A DNA stretch of 43,081 nt, from NCBI GenBank assembly GCA_007128315.1, contig SKXQ01000146.1, positions 1-43,081 of the forward strand, in the 5' to 3' direction. The position numbers were made by a program, and so were the translations under genes. Every line of letters begins with the position of its first letter. Within the stretch, counting starts at the first letter, position 1. This DNA is from Spirochaetaceae bacterium (GTDB lineage: Bacteria; Spirochaetota; Spirochaetia; DSM-27196; SKKC01). This document shows, one piece after another, positions 23,845 through 32,882 of the stretch. Under the pieces are notes generated by a model, which worked only from the letters and a program-made list of their open reading frames with translations, was not told where the DNA came from and did no database searches.

Positions 23845-26271
23845 TCAGAAGTAGAACTGCTCAATATCCTGCATCAGCGCATCGGAGTCCTTTGTCGCAC
23901 GCATCATTGTCGGCAGGCTGTCGATGAATATCGATCCGTAGCGCTTGCGGACTATGCGCGGATCCGTAACGACGACGATCCCCCTGTCCGTTTTTCTCCG
24001 CATAAGCCTGCCGAAACCCTGGCGAAACCGGACAACGGCTTCGGGTATCGACAGCTCCATAAATGCGTTCCCTCCGCGTTTCTGTATTATCTCGGCACGA
24101 CTGACCGCAACAGGATGGGTCGGTACGCCAAAGGGTAATCGACAGATAATGACCACTTCGAGACTCATTCCCGGCGCATCCACTCCTTCCCAGAAGGTAT
24201 CCGTACCAAACAGCACACTCGCGGTATCGTCTCTGAACTTCTGTAAGAGCCGGTTTCTGTCGTCGCTGCCCTGCCGGAGAACGGCTATACCTGCGTCCGT
24301 CAGCGCGGGAGCGACTGCATCGTACACGCTCATAAGCATCGAGTAGGAGGTAAACAACACGAGTCCCTTCCCCTCGGTCAGAAGAAGCAGATCCTGCACG
24401 AATCCCGACACAAAGGGAGTGTATTCGGCGCTTCCCGGGTCAGGAGCATCGGTCGGCACAGCCAGCATGACCCGACCTGCATAGTCGAACGGCGACTCGA
24501 AACGATCTTCGAGTATGTTTCTGTCTGTACGGTCGAGACCCGTGCGGGACTTCCAGAAATCAAAGGTTTTCTCGACCGAAAGCGTTGCGCTCGTGAACAC
24601 AACGGTCCGCAGGGGCTCGTAGACGGCCTCCTGCATCATTTCTCCTATGTGCAGCGGTGTGCATACCAGACGAAGGCAACTGTCCCCGTGGCGCCCTCTC
24701 AGCCGTTCTGCATAGCAGACCACTGTATCTGCCTCGTCACGGAACTCGATTACTCTGCCACAGACAGCCGCAAGGCGTTCGATGCGACGGATCGCTCCGC
24801 GCGTATCGACAAGAACCGGATTCTCGTCATCGTCGATACGCTCGAGCGCGCGTGAGAGCCGGTCGGCGAGACGGAGGAGCTCGGCTTGCACGTTTCGAAG
24901 CGGGTCGAGAATTTCCTGCCGCACGTGTTCAGGTGCCAGATCAACAAGACGAAATGACTCTGAACCCCCGAACAGCTGCCCGGCTGATTCATCGAGGTGC
25001 ATGACGGCCTGCTCCACATGTGTCATGCAGGCGACAACCTCCGTTCGCACGGTCTCATCTGCACTTTCCTCCGCCAGTCTGATCAGCAGACCCGCCTGTC
25101 GAGAACCCTGTGACTTGTACAGCTGTCGCAGCACTTTCAGCAGAGCGAAGCGATGAAACTCTTCGGAAAAGTACGACGTGGCAATGCGTTCAACCGTGTG
25201 AGCCTCGTCAATGACCAGGCGTGTGAACGGAGGCAGGACAGCCGTCGCCTCGTACCCTATACCGAGAACACGCAGATTGAGATCGCTGAACAGCAGGTGA
25301 TGGTTCACGACCAGAACTCTTGCTTCAGCCGACTGGCGACGAGCCCTTATCAGAAAACAGTCACGGTTGCGGCATCGAAGCGGAGCACAGCTGTCGCCGT
25401 CGGCATTTACCTGGCTCCAGACCTCAGCATCCACCTGAGCAGGGAAATCGCTTCTGACGCCGGTCGGCGTCTGTTCCGCCCAGAGGCGAACATCGGCCAA
25501 CTCGTTACTCACGCTATCGAAGAGTTCCGTCTGCTCGCGAAAGGCCTCATGCAGACGCGTTTCGCAGAGATAGTTTCCGCGTCCCTTCACGATCGTCACA
25601 GGAACAGATGTACCCAGCATCTTCTGGACTGCCGGAATATCTTTTTCGACCAGTTGATGCTGCAGGGTAATGGTGGCAGTAGAAATGACAACACGCTCGT
25701 CATTCCCGGCGGCCCATTGAATAGCAGGGATGAGGTACGCAAAGCTCTTTCCGACACCCGTGCCTGCCTCGCAGATAACGTGCGTATCGGTATTGAATCC
25801 TTCGGAGACAACCTCAAGCATCGATACCTGCTCGCTGCGCGATTCAAACGACTCAATCGTGCGTTCAGCCCGCCCTCCGGGACGCAGTATGTCAGCGAGT
25901 TCATCGATATCCAGAGGCTGGCGCTGCGCGGCGGGCATGGCCTCGACAAGCGCGTAGACGCGTCTGACATCATTGTCGACGATGTAGCTGCCTATGCCGC
26001 GGCTGGAAAGTTCGGCGGCGATCGCAACATCAGCATCGCTCGGCTGCAGGACGCCCGAAGGGTGATTATGTATGACGACCTGTCCGCGTACCATTGCCTC
26101 AAAGGGAGCTGGAACGGCCGAAAGGTTTCCTCTTGCGAGCACATCGACCTGGTTGACCGTTCCGCCATCATCGACTACTCCGGCAAACAGAACCTCACTT
26201 CCATCGGCGTCCGATATCTCCTGCTGAATCTGATCAATAACATCGGAAGTAAGACGCTCCAGCGCATGCAT
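23845..26271 (-). CDS. JAMM (RadC/JAB-like) domain fused to a DinG/XPD-type Fe-S helicase
   Basis: 808 residues. Residues about 20-110 form a JAMM domain: HNHPSG with His68 and His70, then PSDAD ending at Asp81, exactly the H-x-H-x10-D metal spacing; Glu26 may be the catalytic acid. From about 160 the protein is a DinG-like helicase: Walker A EAGTGVGKS, GRGNYLC plus DSCAPLRCRNRDC supplying four cysteines for a 4Fe-4S cluster, DEAH in LVIDEAHTVER, FTSATLS, LFGTDTFWEGVDAPG and RFRQGFGRLMRR. DinG unwinds 5'-3', including R-loops and G-quadruplexes. In Firmicutes the N-terminal partner of DinG is an exonuclease; here it is a JAMM domain. ATG 26271 is used because upstream frame would run into asd; RBS (GAGAGG) is weak. 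Divergent from asd. Confidence 0.9.
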   Translation of the reverse strand: MHALERLTSDVIDQIQQEISDADGSEVLFAGVVDDGGTVNQVDVLARGNLSAVPAPFEAMVRGQVVIHNHPSGVLQPSDADVAIAAELSSRGIGSYIVDNDVRRVYALVEAMPAAQRQPLDIDELADILRPGGRAERTIESFESRSEQVSMLEVVSEGFNTDTHVICEAGTGVGKSFAYLIPAIQWAAGNDERVVISTATITLQHQLVEKDIPAVQKMLGTSVPVTIVKGRGNYLCETRLHEAFREQTELFDSVSNELADVRLWAEQTPTGVRSDFPAQVDAEVWSQVNADGDSCAPLRCRNRDCFLIRARRQSAEARVLVVNHHLLFSDLNLRVLGIGYEATAVLPPFTRLVIDEAHTVERIATSYFSEEFHRFALLKVLRQLYKSQGSRQAGLLIRLAEESADETVRTEVVACMTHVEQAVMHLDESAGQLFGGSESFRLVDLAPEHVRQEILDPLRNVQAELLRLADRLSRALERIDDDENPVLVDTRGAIRRIERLAAVCGRVIEFRDEADTVVCYAERLRGRHGDSCLRLVCTPLHIGEMMQEAVYEPLRTVVFTSATLSVEKTFDFWKSRTGLDRTDRNILEDRFESPFDYAGRVMLAVPTDAPDPGSAEYTPFVSGFVQDLLLLTEGKGLVLFTSYSMLMSVYDAVAPALTDAGIAVLRQGSDDRNRLLQKFRDDTASVLFGTDTFWEGVDAPGMSLEVVIICRLPFGVPTHPVAVSRAEIIQKRGGNAFMELSIPEAVVRFRQGFGRLMRRKTDRGIVVVTDPRIVRKRYGSIFIDSLPTMMRATKDSDALMQDIEQFYF

Positions 26272-26325
26272 TCTGTTAAACCCTCTCGAACTAAGTGGTG
26301 CGGATAGGATATGCTGTCGGGCATC

Positions 26326-27387
26326 ATGGCAACAACACAACGAATCCCGGTCGCTATACTTGGAGCCACCGGAACAGTCGGACAGAAGTTTATCCGTCTT
26401 CTTGAAGGACATCCACTCTTTCAGGTCCATGAACTGGTAGCCTCGCCCCGTAATCGCGGTAAACGGTACCTGGACGCTGTGCACTGGCACGAGACAGTGT
26501 CAATGCCCGACAGCGTCGCGGAAATGGTTCTGAAAGCTACCGATGATCCGCTGGAATCCGAGGTTCTGTTCTCAGGGCTTGATTCGTCCGTCGCAGATGA
26601 AGCGGAGACAGCGTACGCCTCGCAGGGAAAGCTTGTTATCAGCAATGCGAAGAATCATCGCATGGATGCGGATGTTCCCCTGGTGATTCCTGAAGTTAAC
26701 TCGGATCACCTCGAACTTCTCCGCGTGCAGAAGCATACCGGAGGAATCATAACAAACTCGAACTGCTCTACCATGTTTCTGGCGATGGCCCTCGCCCCGC
26801 TACACCGGCGCTTCGGTGTGACCGACGTTCACGTGACGACCCTGCAGGCAGTCAGCGGAGCCGGGTATCCGGGTGTGGCGAGCATGGACATTCTCGGGAA
26901 CGTCGTACCCTACATAGCTGACGAAGAGGACAAGCTCGAGACGGAGGCGGCAAAGATACTGGGTTCGCTCGCCGATCAACGAATCGTGCCGGCGGATTTC
27001 CGCGTGTCAGCGCAGTGCACACGTGTCCCTGTGGCGGACGGACACACTGAAATGGTCAGTCTTCGCTTTGAAAACAAGCCCGACATCTCCGAGTTCAAGA
27101 GCGTTCTTCGGGAGTTTACCGGGCCACCTCAGGAACACCGCCTTCCCAGCGCGCCTGCGCGTCCAATTCACGTTCTTGAACAGCCGGATCGACCACAACC
27201 TCGTGCCGATGTATATCGCGAGAACGGTATGGTAACCTGGGTCGGCCGCATTCGACCGTGTCCGGTCTTTGACTATCGCATGGTCGTTCTCGGACACAAT
27301 ACCGTTCGCGGCGCAGCAGGTGCGGCTATCCTGAATGCGGAAATGGCTCACGCTCTCGGCTATATTTCACAGGGACTGATGCGATGA
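26326..27387 (+). CDS. asd: Aspartate-semialdehyde dehydrogenase, archaeal/fungal-type
   Basis: 353 residues from ATG 26326; ATG 26311 in frame would add five, and neither has a well-placed RBS. Rossmann motif AILGATGTVGQKF at the N-terminus, catalytic Cys in TNSNCSTMF, then SGAGYPGVASMDILGNVVPY and the EEDKLETEAAKILG segment typical of the archaeal-type family rather than the usual bacterial Asd. It reduces aspartyl phosphate to aspartate semialdehyde for lysine/diaminopimelate, threonine and methionine. It overlaps lysC by 4 bases (ATGA), so the first two pathway steps are made together. Confidence 0.93.
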   Translation: MATTQRIPVAILGATGTVGQKFIRLLEGHPLFQVHELVASPRNRGKRYLDAVHWHETVSMPDSVAEMVLKATDDPLESEVLFSGLDSSVADEAETAYASQGKLVISNAKNHRMDADVPLVIPEVNSDHLELLRVQKHTGGIITNSNCSTMFLAMALAPLHRRFGVTDVHVTTLQAVSGAGYPGVASMDILGNVVPYIADEEDKLETEAAKILGSLADQRIVPADFRVSAQCTRVPVADGHTEMVSLRFENKPDISEFKSVLREFTGPPQEHRLPSAPARPIHVLEQPDRPQPRADVYRENGMVTWVGRIRPCPVFDYRMVVLGHNTVRGAAGAAILNAEMAHALGYISQGLMR

Positions 27388-28763
27388 TTGTTCTGAAATT
27401 CGGTGGAACATCGGTCGCATCAATGCTCAAGATCGATCAGGCCGTCTCGATTGCCGAAGCGTCCCTGGACGAATGCCCGGTTCTTGTAAGCTCGGCAATG
27501 GGCGATACGACAGATCTCCTCGTCGACATAACCGCTTCAGCGGCATCCGGAAACCGGGAGGCTACCAGGCGCAGCCTCGATTCGATACGAGAGTCGCACC
27601 TCGCAGCCGCACGGCTGATCGAGTCGACTGAGATCAGGAGCGTCTGTGAGGCGGATGTTGAGAGATACGTACACGAGCTCGAGTCGCTAGCCACCGGAGT
27701 TTCGCTTATTCAGGAGTGCTCTCCGCGTACACAGGACGCAATACTCGCGTTCGGAGAGCTGCTTTCGACCAGAATTATCGCCGCGAGGGCAATGGACCGC
27801 GGAATCAACACCAGACTGGTAGACAGCCGTGATTTCATTCTGACAGACGACAGTTTTACGAAGGCGGTGGTGGACATAGAACGCAGTTATGCAGCCATTC
27901 GGGACAGTGTGGGCACGTCGTCGGGGACACTCATTGTCGCGCAGGGATTCATCGGCAGGACGCGTAGCGGCGTCACGAGCACTCTTGGACGCGGGGGCAG
28001 CGATTACTCAGCGGCGCTGATCGGAGCCGCGTTACAGGCGGAACGGGTCGAAATCTGGACCGACGTCGACGGAATCATGACCACCGACCCGCGCCTGGTT
28101 CCCGGCGCACGCACGGTCATGCACATGAGCTACGACGAAGCGGCCGAACTTGCCTTTTTTGGCGCACGGGTCGTCCATCCTTCGACAATACAGCCGGCAA
28201 TAGACAGGAATATTCCCGTCTATGTTCGTAATACATCGCGTCCCGACCGTGCCGGAACGCAGATTCATCGTGGTGTCACCGCTACCGGTGTACGCGCTCT
28301 GGCAACGAAGTCCGACGTCTCGGTCATAACGGTTCGAAGCTCGAGAATGCTGAACGCCTACGGGTTTCTCGCTCAAATCTTTGCGGTGTTCGATCGCCAC
28401 CGAATCAGCGTAGACCTTGTGACGACAAGCGAGGTCAGCGTCAGCATGAGCATCGACGATGACCGCAACCTCGTCGAACTGCAGAGGGATCTCGGGTCGC
28501 TCGGCACTGTCGAGATCGAACGGAAACAGGCAATTGTCAGCCTCGTAGGGCAGGATATCTGGAAAGACTCGCGCACTGTCGCGCGGGTCTTCGGGGTCCT
28601 GGCCGGCATTCCGATACGTATGGTCAGTCTGGGAAACTCCGACGTAAATCTGTCCATGGTCGTAGGACAGGAGCAGGTCACAGATACTGTGACCCGGCTT
28701 CACACCGAGTTCTTCGATCGGGATGGAAGTTTTCCAGCAGACGAAGTACAATCTGTGCGGTAG
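27384..28763 (+). CDS. lysC: Aspartate kinase
   Basis: 459 residues, single-function. Starts MIVLKFGGTSVAS (kinase P-site). The catalytic domain continues with FGELLSTRI, TLGRGGSDYSAALIG and EIWTDVDGIMTTDPR. C-terminal tandem ACT domains follow (VITVRSSRMLNAYGFLAQIF and MVSLGNSDVNLSMVV), where lysine or threonine feedback would act. It catalyses the first step of the aspartate pathway, directly after asd in the same transcript. Confidence 0.96.
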   Translation: MIVLKFGGTSVASMLKIDQAVSIAEASLDECPVLVSSAMGDTTDLLVDITASAASGNREATRRSLDSIRESHLAAARLIESTEIRSVCEADVERYVHELESLATGVSLIQECSPRTQDAILAFGELLSTRIIAARAMDRGINTRLVDSRDFILTDDSFTKAVVDIERSYAAIRDSVGTSSGTLIVAQGFIGRTRSGVTSTLGRGGSDYSAALIGAALQAERVEIWTDVDGIMTTDPRLVPGARTVMHMSYDEAAELAFFGARVVHPSTIQPAIDRNIPVYVRNTSRPDRAGTQIHRGVTATGVRALATKSDVSVITVRSSRMLNAYGFLAQIFAVFDRHRISVDLVTTSEVSVSMSIDDDRNLVELQRDLGSLGTVEIERKQAIVSLVGQDIWKDSRTVARVFGVLAGIPIRMVSLGNSDVNLSMVVGQEQVTDTVTRLHTEFFDRDGSFPADEVQSVR

Positions 28764-28787
28764 ATAATTTCCTCGGGAGATACTTGA

Positions 28788-29222
28788 GTGGACAAAATTT
28801 TCGACAGACTGACCGATCTGCTTCGATCGATGGGAGGCTCATCCTCCGCAGACCCGTTCAGTTATACCTCCGACGAGGATCTGCGCGATGCCTTTGAGGA
28901 ACTCGAAGACTACATGCAGACCGGCAGCACGTCGGGTACGGGAACCCGGTTTCGAGGTTCTTCAGCCTCAGACGGACATGCACGAACCTCCACCGCCGTA
29001 CCCGAGTCACTGCGGAAAGATTTTGCAAATCTCGATATTCCTTTTGGCGCGAGTATAGAACAGGTCCGCGCGGCACACCGAAAGCTTATGGTGAGTTATC
29101 ACCCTGACCGGCATACCGCGGATCCGGATAAACAGCGAATCGCGACCGAGATTACGCAGCGAGTCAACAACTCGTTTCAGCGGATTCGACAGTTTTATGA
29201 GCGTGGTGAGATTCCTTCGTAG
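28788..29222 (+). CDS. Small protein with C-terminal J domain (DnaJ-like, class III)
   Basis: 144 residues from GTG 28788; GGGAGA about 8 bases upstream supports it. The first 75 residues are acidic and polar, probably flexible. The last part is a J domain: FANLDIPFGASIEQVRAAHR, LMVSYHPDRH with the Hsp70-stimulating HPD, and a final QRVNNSFQRIRQFYE helix. There is no Gly/Phe or zinc region. It should recruit DnaK to a particular client; which one is unknown. It follows lysC by 24 bases and precedes the sugar-phosphate transferase by 32. Confidence 0.85.
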   Translation: MDKIFDRLTDLLRSMGGSSSADPFSYTSDEDLRDAFEELEDYMQTGSTSGTGTRFRGSSASDGHARTSTAVPESLRKDFANLDIPFGASIEQVRAAHRKLMVSYHPDRHTADPDKQRIATEITQRVNNSFQRIRQFYERGEIPS

Positions 29223-29241
29223 AAGCACTATGGACACAGGT

Positions 29242-29247
29242 TAAAAT
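29242..29247 (+). promoter_or_regulatory. Candidate -10 box close to the transferase start codon
   Basis: TAAAAT lies 7 bases before the ATG at 29255, so transcription from it would be leaderless. No good -35 box is at the right distance. Confidence 0.25.
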
Positions 29248-29254
29248 CGTATTT

Positions 29255-30334
29255 ATGACAGGTCTTCATTTCGTCGCGCTTCCAGGCATTGCAGCCCTGA
29301 TACTGAATCTCGTTCTCATACCGGTAATTCTGAAACTTTCGCATACCTACGGCTGGTACGACGGGAACGATCACCGAAAAATCCACACGGAAGACACTCC
29401 CCGGATTGGGGGACTCGGGATCATCGTCTCATTTCTGGTCGCGTCGCTGGCCGGACTCACGCTCTTTCGTGTTCCCGGTCCCATGCAGACAACCGGCTCG
29501 CTGAGCACTATCGTACGCGAGCTTGGACCTGTCTATGCAGGGCTGCTCATAATTTTCGGTATTGGGATCATTGACGACTTCAAGAATCTCCGGGCCATCG
29601 TGAAACTCATCGGTCAGATTACGGCGGGAACGGTTGTATCGTTCAGTGCCTTCAGAATTACAGGCCTCGCGGTTCCCGGTATAGGGTCGATCAGCTTCGG
29701 CATACTCGGATATCCACTTACGGTTCTTTGGATTGTTGGTCTCGTCAATGCATTGAATTTTATAGATGGTATGGACGGCCTTGCCGGAAGCACTTCGCTC
29801 GTAGCAGCTGTGTTTCTTTCCGTTATTGCGTTCAGTCTTGGCAACCAGCAGGTCGGGATGCTCGCGCTGACCCTCTCGGGAAGCCTTCTCGGGTTCCTGG
29901 TGTTTAACACTCCCCCGGCGAAGATCTTTATGGGAGACTCCGGGAGTACCAGCATCGGATTCCTCCTGGCAGTGCTCCCTCTCTTCGGGAGCAATGGTAT
30001 CGACGGAGAGATGGGTCTCATACCCACCGTCACACTGCTTCTGATTCCTGTAATCGATACCGCGGCCGCTATTCTCCGGAGACTCCGGAAAGGAGTGCCT
30101 GTTTACAGCCCTGATCGCGAACACCTCCATCACAAACTGCTGGATCTCGGTTTGAGCACCTGGAAGATCCTTTTCGTTGTCTGCGGCGGAGGGATGTTAT
30201 CGGGTCTCGCGGCTCTGATATGGGTTCAGGGGCCGCCGCTTCCCGGGATCGCAGCGGTAGTCATCGTATGGATTGCAGGAACACTCAGTTTCCTTTACCT
30301 CCACAAGATCCGACACGCAAAACCATCAGTCTAA
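29255..30334 (+). CDS. Undecaprenyl-phosphate sugar-1-phosphate transferase (WecA/TagO/MraY family)
   Basis: 359 residues, about ten to eleven membrane helices. Family motifs: HRKIHTEDTPRIGGLG, IDDFKNL (Mg-binding acidic pair), NALNFIDGMDGLAGS, KIFMGDSGSTSIGF and DREHLHHKLLDLGLS near the C-terminus. It moves a sugar-1-phosphate, typically GlcNAc-1-P, from UDP-sugar to undecaprenyl phosphate, starting an envelope polysaccharide. The HLHH motif and length fit WecA/TagO better than MraY. No glycosyltransferase cluster adjoins it. The stop overlaps the end of the NtrC-type gene on the other strand by 4 bases. Confidence 0.92.
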   Translation: MTGLHFVALPGIAALILNLVLIPVILKLSHTYGWYDGNDHRKIHTEDTPRIGGLGIIVSFLVASLAGLTLFRVPGPMQTTGSLSTIVRELGPVYAGLLIIFGIGIIDDFKNLRAIVKLIGQITAGTVVSFSAFRITGLAVPGIGSISFGILGYPLTVLWIVGLVNALNFIDGMDGLAGSTSLVAAVFLSVIAFSLGNQQVGMLALTLSGSLLGFLVFNTPPAKIFMGDSGSTSIGFLLAVLPLFGSNGIDGEMGLIPTVTLLLIPVIDTAAAILRRLRKGVPVYSPDREHLHHKLLDLGLSTWKILFVVCGGGMLSGLAALIWVQGPPLPGIAAVVIVWIAGTLSFLYLHKIRHAKPSV

Positions 30335-31680
30335 TCTTCGAGATTATACTCTTTGATTTTTCGGTGGAGCGTCTTTCTGCCTATTCCAAGTATTTCCGCG
30401 GTTCGGCTCTTGTTGCCGTTCTGACTGTGAAGGGTTCCCCGAATAACCTCACGTTCAGCCTGCGCAAGCGTTGAACCTATCTCGACGTGTATGGTGCTGT
30501 TTCGGTCGGACTGACCGATCCCCGGCGGGAGGTCATCGACGGTGAGAATCTGCCCCTTGCTCATGACGACAGCACTCTCGAGACAGTTCCGGAGTTCCCG
30601 CACGTTACCCGGCCACGGGTGTGAATAGAGCGCTGCCCGGGCCCTGGGATCGATACCCTCAACGGGCTTACTGTTCTCCTCGGCAAACTCACGTACAAAG
30701 GCCGCTGCCATAAGAGGTATGTCTTCTTTGCGCTCACGCAGTGGTGGAACGTGGATGTTCACCACGTTGAGACGATAGTAGAGATCTTCGCGGAAGTTCC
30801 CGTTCTGTATCTCCTGTTTCAGATCACGATTCGTGGCAGAGATAACTCGTGTATCGACCTCCATCGTTTCTTCGCCACCTACCCGCTCAAAACGCTTGTC
30901 CTGCAACACCCGAAGAATCTTGATTTGAACGCTCTGCTCTATCTCACCGATTTCATCGAGGAATATCGAACCGGTGTTGGAAAGCTCGAATCGCCCCCGT
31001 TTTCGACTGACGGCTCCGGTAAACGAACCTTTTTCGTGACCGAACAGTTCACTTTCCAGCAATGATTCGCTCAGCGCGGCGCAGTGAACCTTGATGAACG
31101 GACGATCCTTTCGACCACTGAGGTTGTGGATCGCGTCGGCGATGAGTTCCTTACCGACGCCGCTTTCTCCCGTTATGAGTACCGATGCCCGGGTCGGCGC
31201 GACCTGTCGCACCGTGTCCAGGATGCGCCTCATTTCGACGCTGTTGCCAAGTATGTTCGAGAAGTCCCTGCGCTGATCCAGTTCCTGCTGCATCTGACGG
31301 TGCTGCAGTACAAGCTCCCGGGTGCTCAGAGCCCGTTTCACGAGCAGACCAAGTCTGTCGAGGTTCACAGGCTTAGTGAGAAAATCAAACGCCCCGGCAC
31401 GCATTGCCTGGACGGCGGTTTCGATGGTGCCGTGCCCAGTCAGTATAATGACCGGTACCGTTGGATAGGAGTCTACAAGCCGCTTCAGAAGTTCCTCACC
31501 GGACATCCGCGGCATCTTGAGGTCGGCAATGACAAGGTCGACTTCCTCGTCTTCCATTTTCGAGTATGCCTCCACCCCGTCGCCGGCGAGGATCACCTCA
31601 TGGCCATCCATCTGCAGGGCTTTACCCAGACCTTCGCGGATGTTCTTCTCGTCATCGACAACCAGAACATTGAACTTCAT
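30331..31680 (-). CDS. Sigma-54-dependent response regulator (NtrC family)
   Basis: 449 residues. Receiver domain with phospho-acceptor Asp53 in VIADLKMP and acidic pair VVDDE at the N-terminus; AAA+ domain with Walker A TGESGVGKE, the sigma-54-contacting loop as GSFTGA (canonical GAFTGA), IFLDEIGE, and an arginine-finger region FREDLYYRLNV; C-terminal Fis-type helix-turn-helix (SRTAEILGIGRKTLHRKIKE). The start is ATG 31680, whose ATGA overlaps the stop of the kinase gene, rather than ATG 31698 inside it. It would be phosphorylated by the adjacent kinase and activate sigma-54 promoters. Targets are not visible here. Confidence 0.95.
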   Translation of the reverse strand: MKFNVLVVDDEKNIREGLGKALQMDGHEVILAGDGVEAYSKMEDEEVDLVIADLKMPRMSGEELLKRLVDSYPTVPVIILTGHGTIETAVQAMRAGAFDFLTKPVNLDRLGLLVKRALSTRELVLQHRQMQQELDQRRDFSNILGNSVEMRRILDTVRQVAPTRASVLITGESGVGKELIADAIHNLSGRKDRPFIKVHCAALSESLLESELFGHEKGSFTGAVSRKRGRFELSNTGSIFLDEIGEIEQSVQIKILRVLQDKRFERVGGEETMEVDTRVISATNRDLKQEIQNGNFREDLYYRLNVVNIHVPPLRERKEDIPLMAAAFVREFAEENSKPVEGIDPRARAALYSHPWPGNVRELRNCLESAVVMSKGQILTVDDLPPGIGQSDRNSTIHVEIGSTLAQAEREVIRGTLHSQNGNKSRTAEILGIGRKTLHRKIKEYNLED

Positions 31681-32846
31681 GTTGTGTCCCCATTCCATCC
31701 GATCAGATGCTGTTCGCGCTGTGGTACCGGCAGACAGACAGTAAACGTCGAACCTTTACCCTCTTCAGAGGCAACCGCAATGTCTCCCATGTGCTCCCGG
31801 ATAATCTTGTACACCAGCGTCAGCCCGATCCCGGATCCGTCGTCCCGTGTTGTGTAGTACGGCTCGAATATCTTGTGAATGACGTCAGAGCTCATGCCGA
31901 TCCCCGTATCGCGTACGCGAAGCAGGACTTCGTCACTGCGATTCTCGGTGGAAATCCGCAGCTCGCCACCGTCAGGCATGGCGTGTATTGCGTTCTTGAT
32001 AAGGTTAATGAGCACCTGCTTGAAATATTTCTCGTCAAGACGCATGGCGGGGACCGTTTCATCAAGGTCCAGGACAAGCTCGATATCAGCCGCATCAAGC
32101 TCATAGCCGACGAAATCAACCATTTCCTGAATCAGCTCATGGAGATCAGAGTCCTGTAACTGTATGTCCATGGGACGCACGGCGAAAAGAAAGTCCACCA
32201 CAATACTGTTCAGACGGTCAACTTCTTCAGCGATGACTTCCAGGTATTCCCGCAGCGACTCTGCTTCGGAACTCTCGGAGGCATCCAGAACCTTGTTTAC
32301 GAGCTGAAGATGTATCCCGATCGAACCCAGCGGATTCTTGATCTCATGAGCTACCCCGGCAGCGAGGGTCGTCAGACTCGCCAGGCTTTCAGCCCGGCGA
32401 AGCCGTGCTTCCCGGGCCCTCTTCTCCGAGACATCTTCTACGTGGAGGAGCGTCCCTTCGATCTTCCCTTTCTGCACAAGAGGTAACACGCTGACTGAAA
32501 GCACACGTACGCTTCCAGACGCATCCAGCGTAAACTCCCTGTCTCGAAGCGATTCCTGATCCTGCAAGGTTTTCTCTATGAATGCGGCAATCTGTTTGTC
32601 TCCGATCACGTTCCAGATCCGCGAGCTGTCCGTCTCAGCCGATTTGAGCGGTAGAAGCCGTTCACCCGCTTTGTTGTTCATGATCAGCACCCCGTCGGTG
32701 TCGACAACGAACACACCGTCGTTCATGGAATCGAGAACGACTTCGAGACGTTCGTTCTCCCGCGCAAGGTCGCCGAGGATGTTCCTGATCTGATCAAGAT
32801 CAAGCTTGGACAGCTTGTGAAGAGCCCGCTCTACAAACTTACGCAC
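31677..32846 (-). CDS. Soluble PAS-domain sensor histidine kinase (NtrB-like)
   Basis: 389 residues, no signal peptide or membrane helix. A PAS domain covers about 30-140 (NDGVFVVDTDGVLIMNNKA). The HisKA helix has the phospho-acceptor His167 in GVAHEIKNPLGSIG. The ATPase domain shows N box NLIKNAIHAMPDGG, G1 RDTGIGM and G2 DGSGIGLTLVYKI. The cytoplasmic layout resembles NtrB, with an intracellular signal read by PAS. GTG start at 32846 with AGGA 8 bases upstream. Translationally coupled to the regulator downstream. Confidence 0.94.
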   Translation of the reverse strand: MRKFVERALHKLSKLDLDQIRNILGDLARENERLEVVLDSMNDGVFVVDTDGVLIMNNKAGERLLPLKSAETDSSRIWNVIGDKQIAAFIEKTLQDQESLRDREFTLDASGSVRVLSVSVLPLVQKGKIEGTLLHVEDVSEKRAREARLRRAESLASLTTLAAGVAHEIKNPLGSIGIHLQLVNKVLDASESSEAESLREYLEVIAEEVDRLNSIVVDFLFAVRPMDIQLQDSDLHELIQEMVDFVGYELDAADIELVLDLDETVPAMRLDEKYFKQVLINLIKNAIHAMPDGGELRISTENRSDEVLLRVRDTGIGMSSDVIHKIFEPYYTTRDDGSGIGLTLVYKIIREHMGDIAVASEEGKGSTFTVCLPVPQREQHLIGWNGDTT

Positions 32847-32882
32847 AGATATATCCTGAGAAATATTCCACCCGATTACACC

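Noticed and set aside
25153-26307. Open frame of about 384 codons on the plus strand across the JAMM-helicase gene
   Set aside because: Composition-driven shadow; the minus frame has the JAMM motif and helicase Walker A.
26272-26490. Longer N-terminus for the JAMM-DinG protein
   Set aside because: It would overlap the start of asd by more than 160 bases and adds a sequence without similarity to JAMM proteins.
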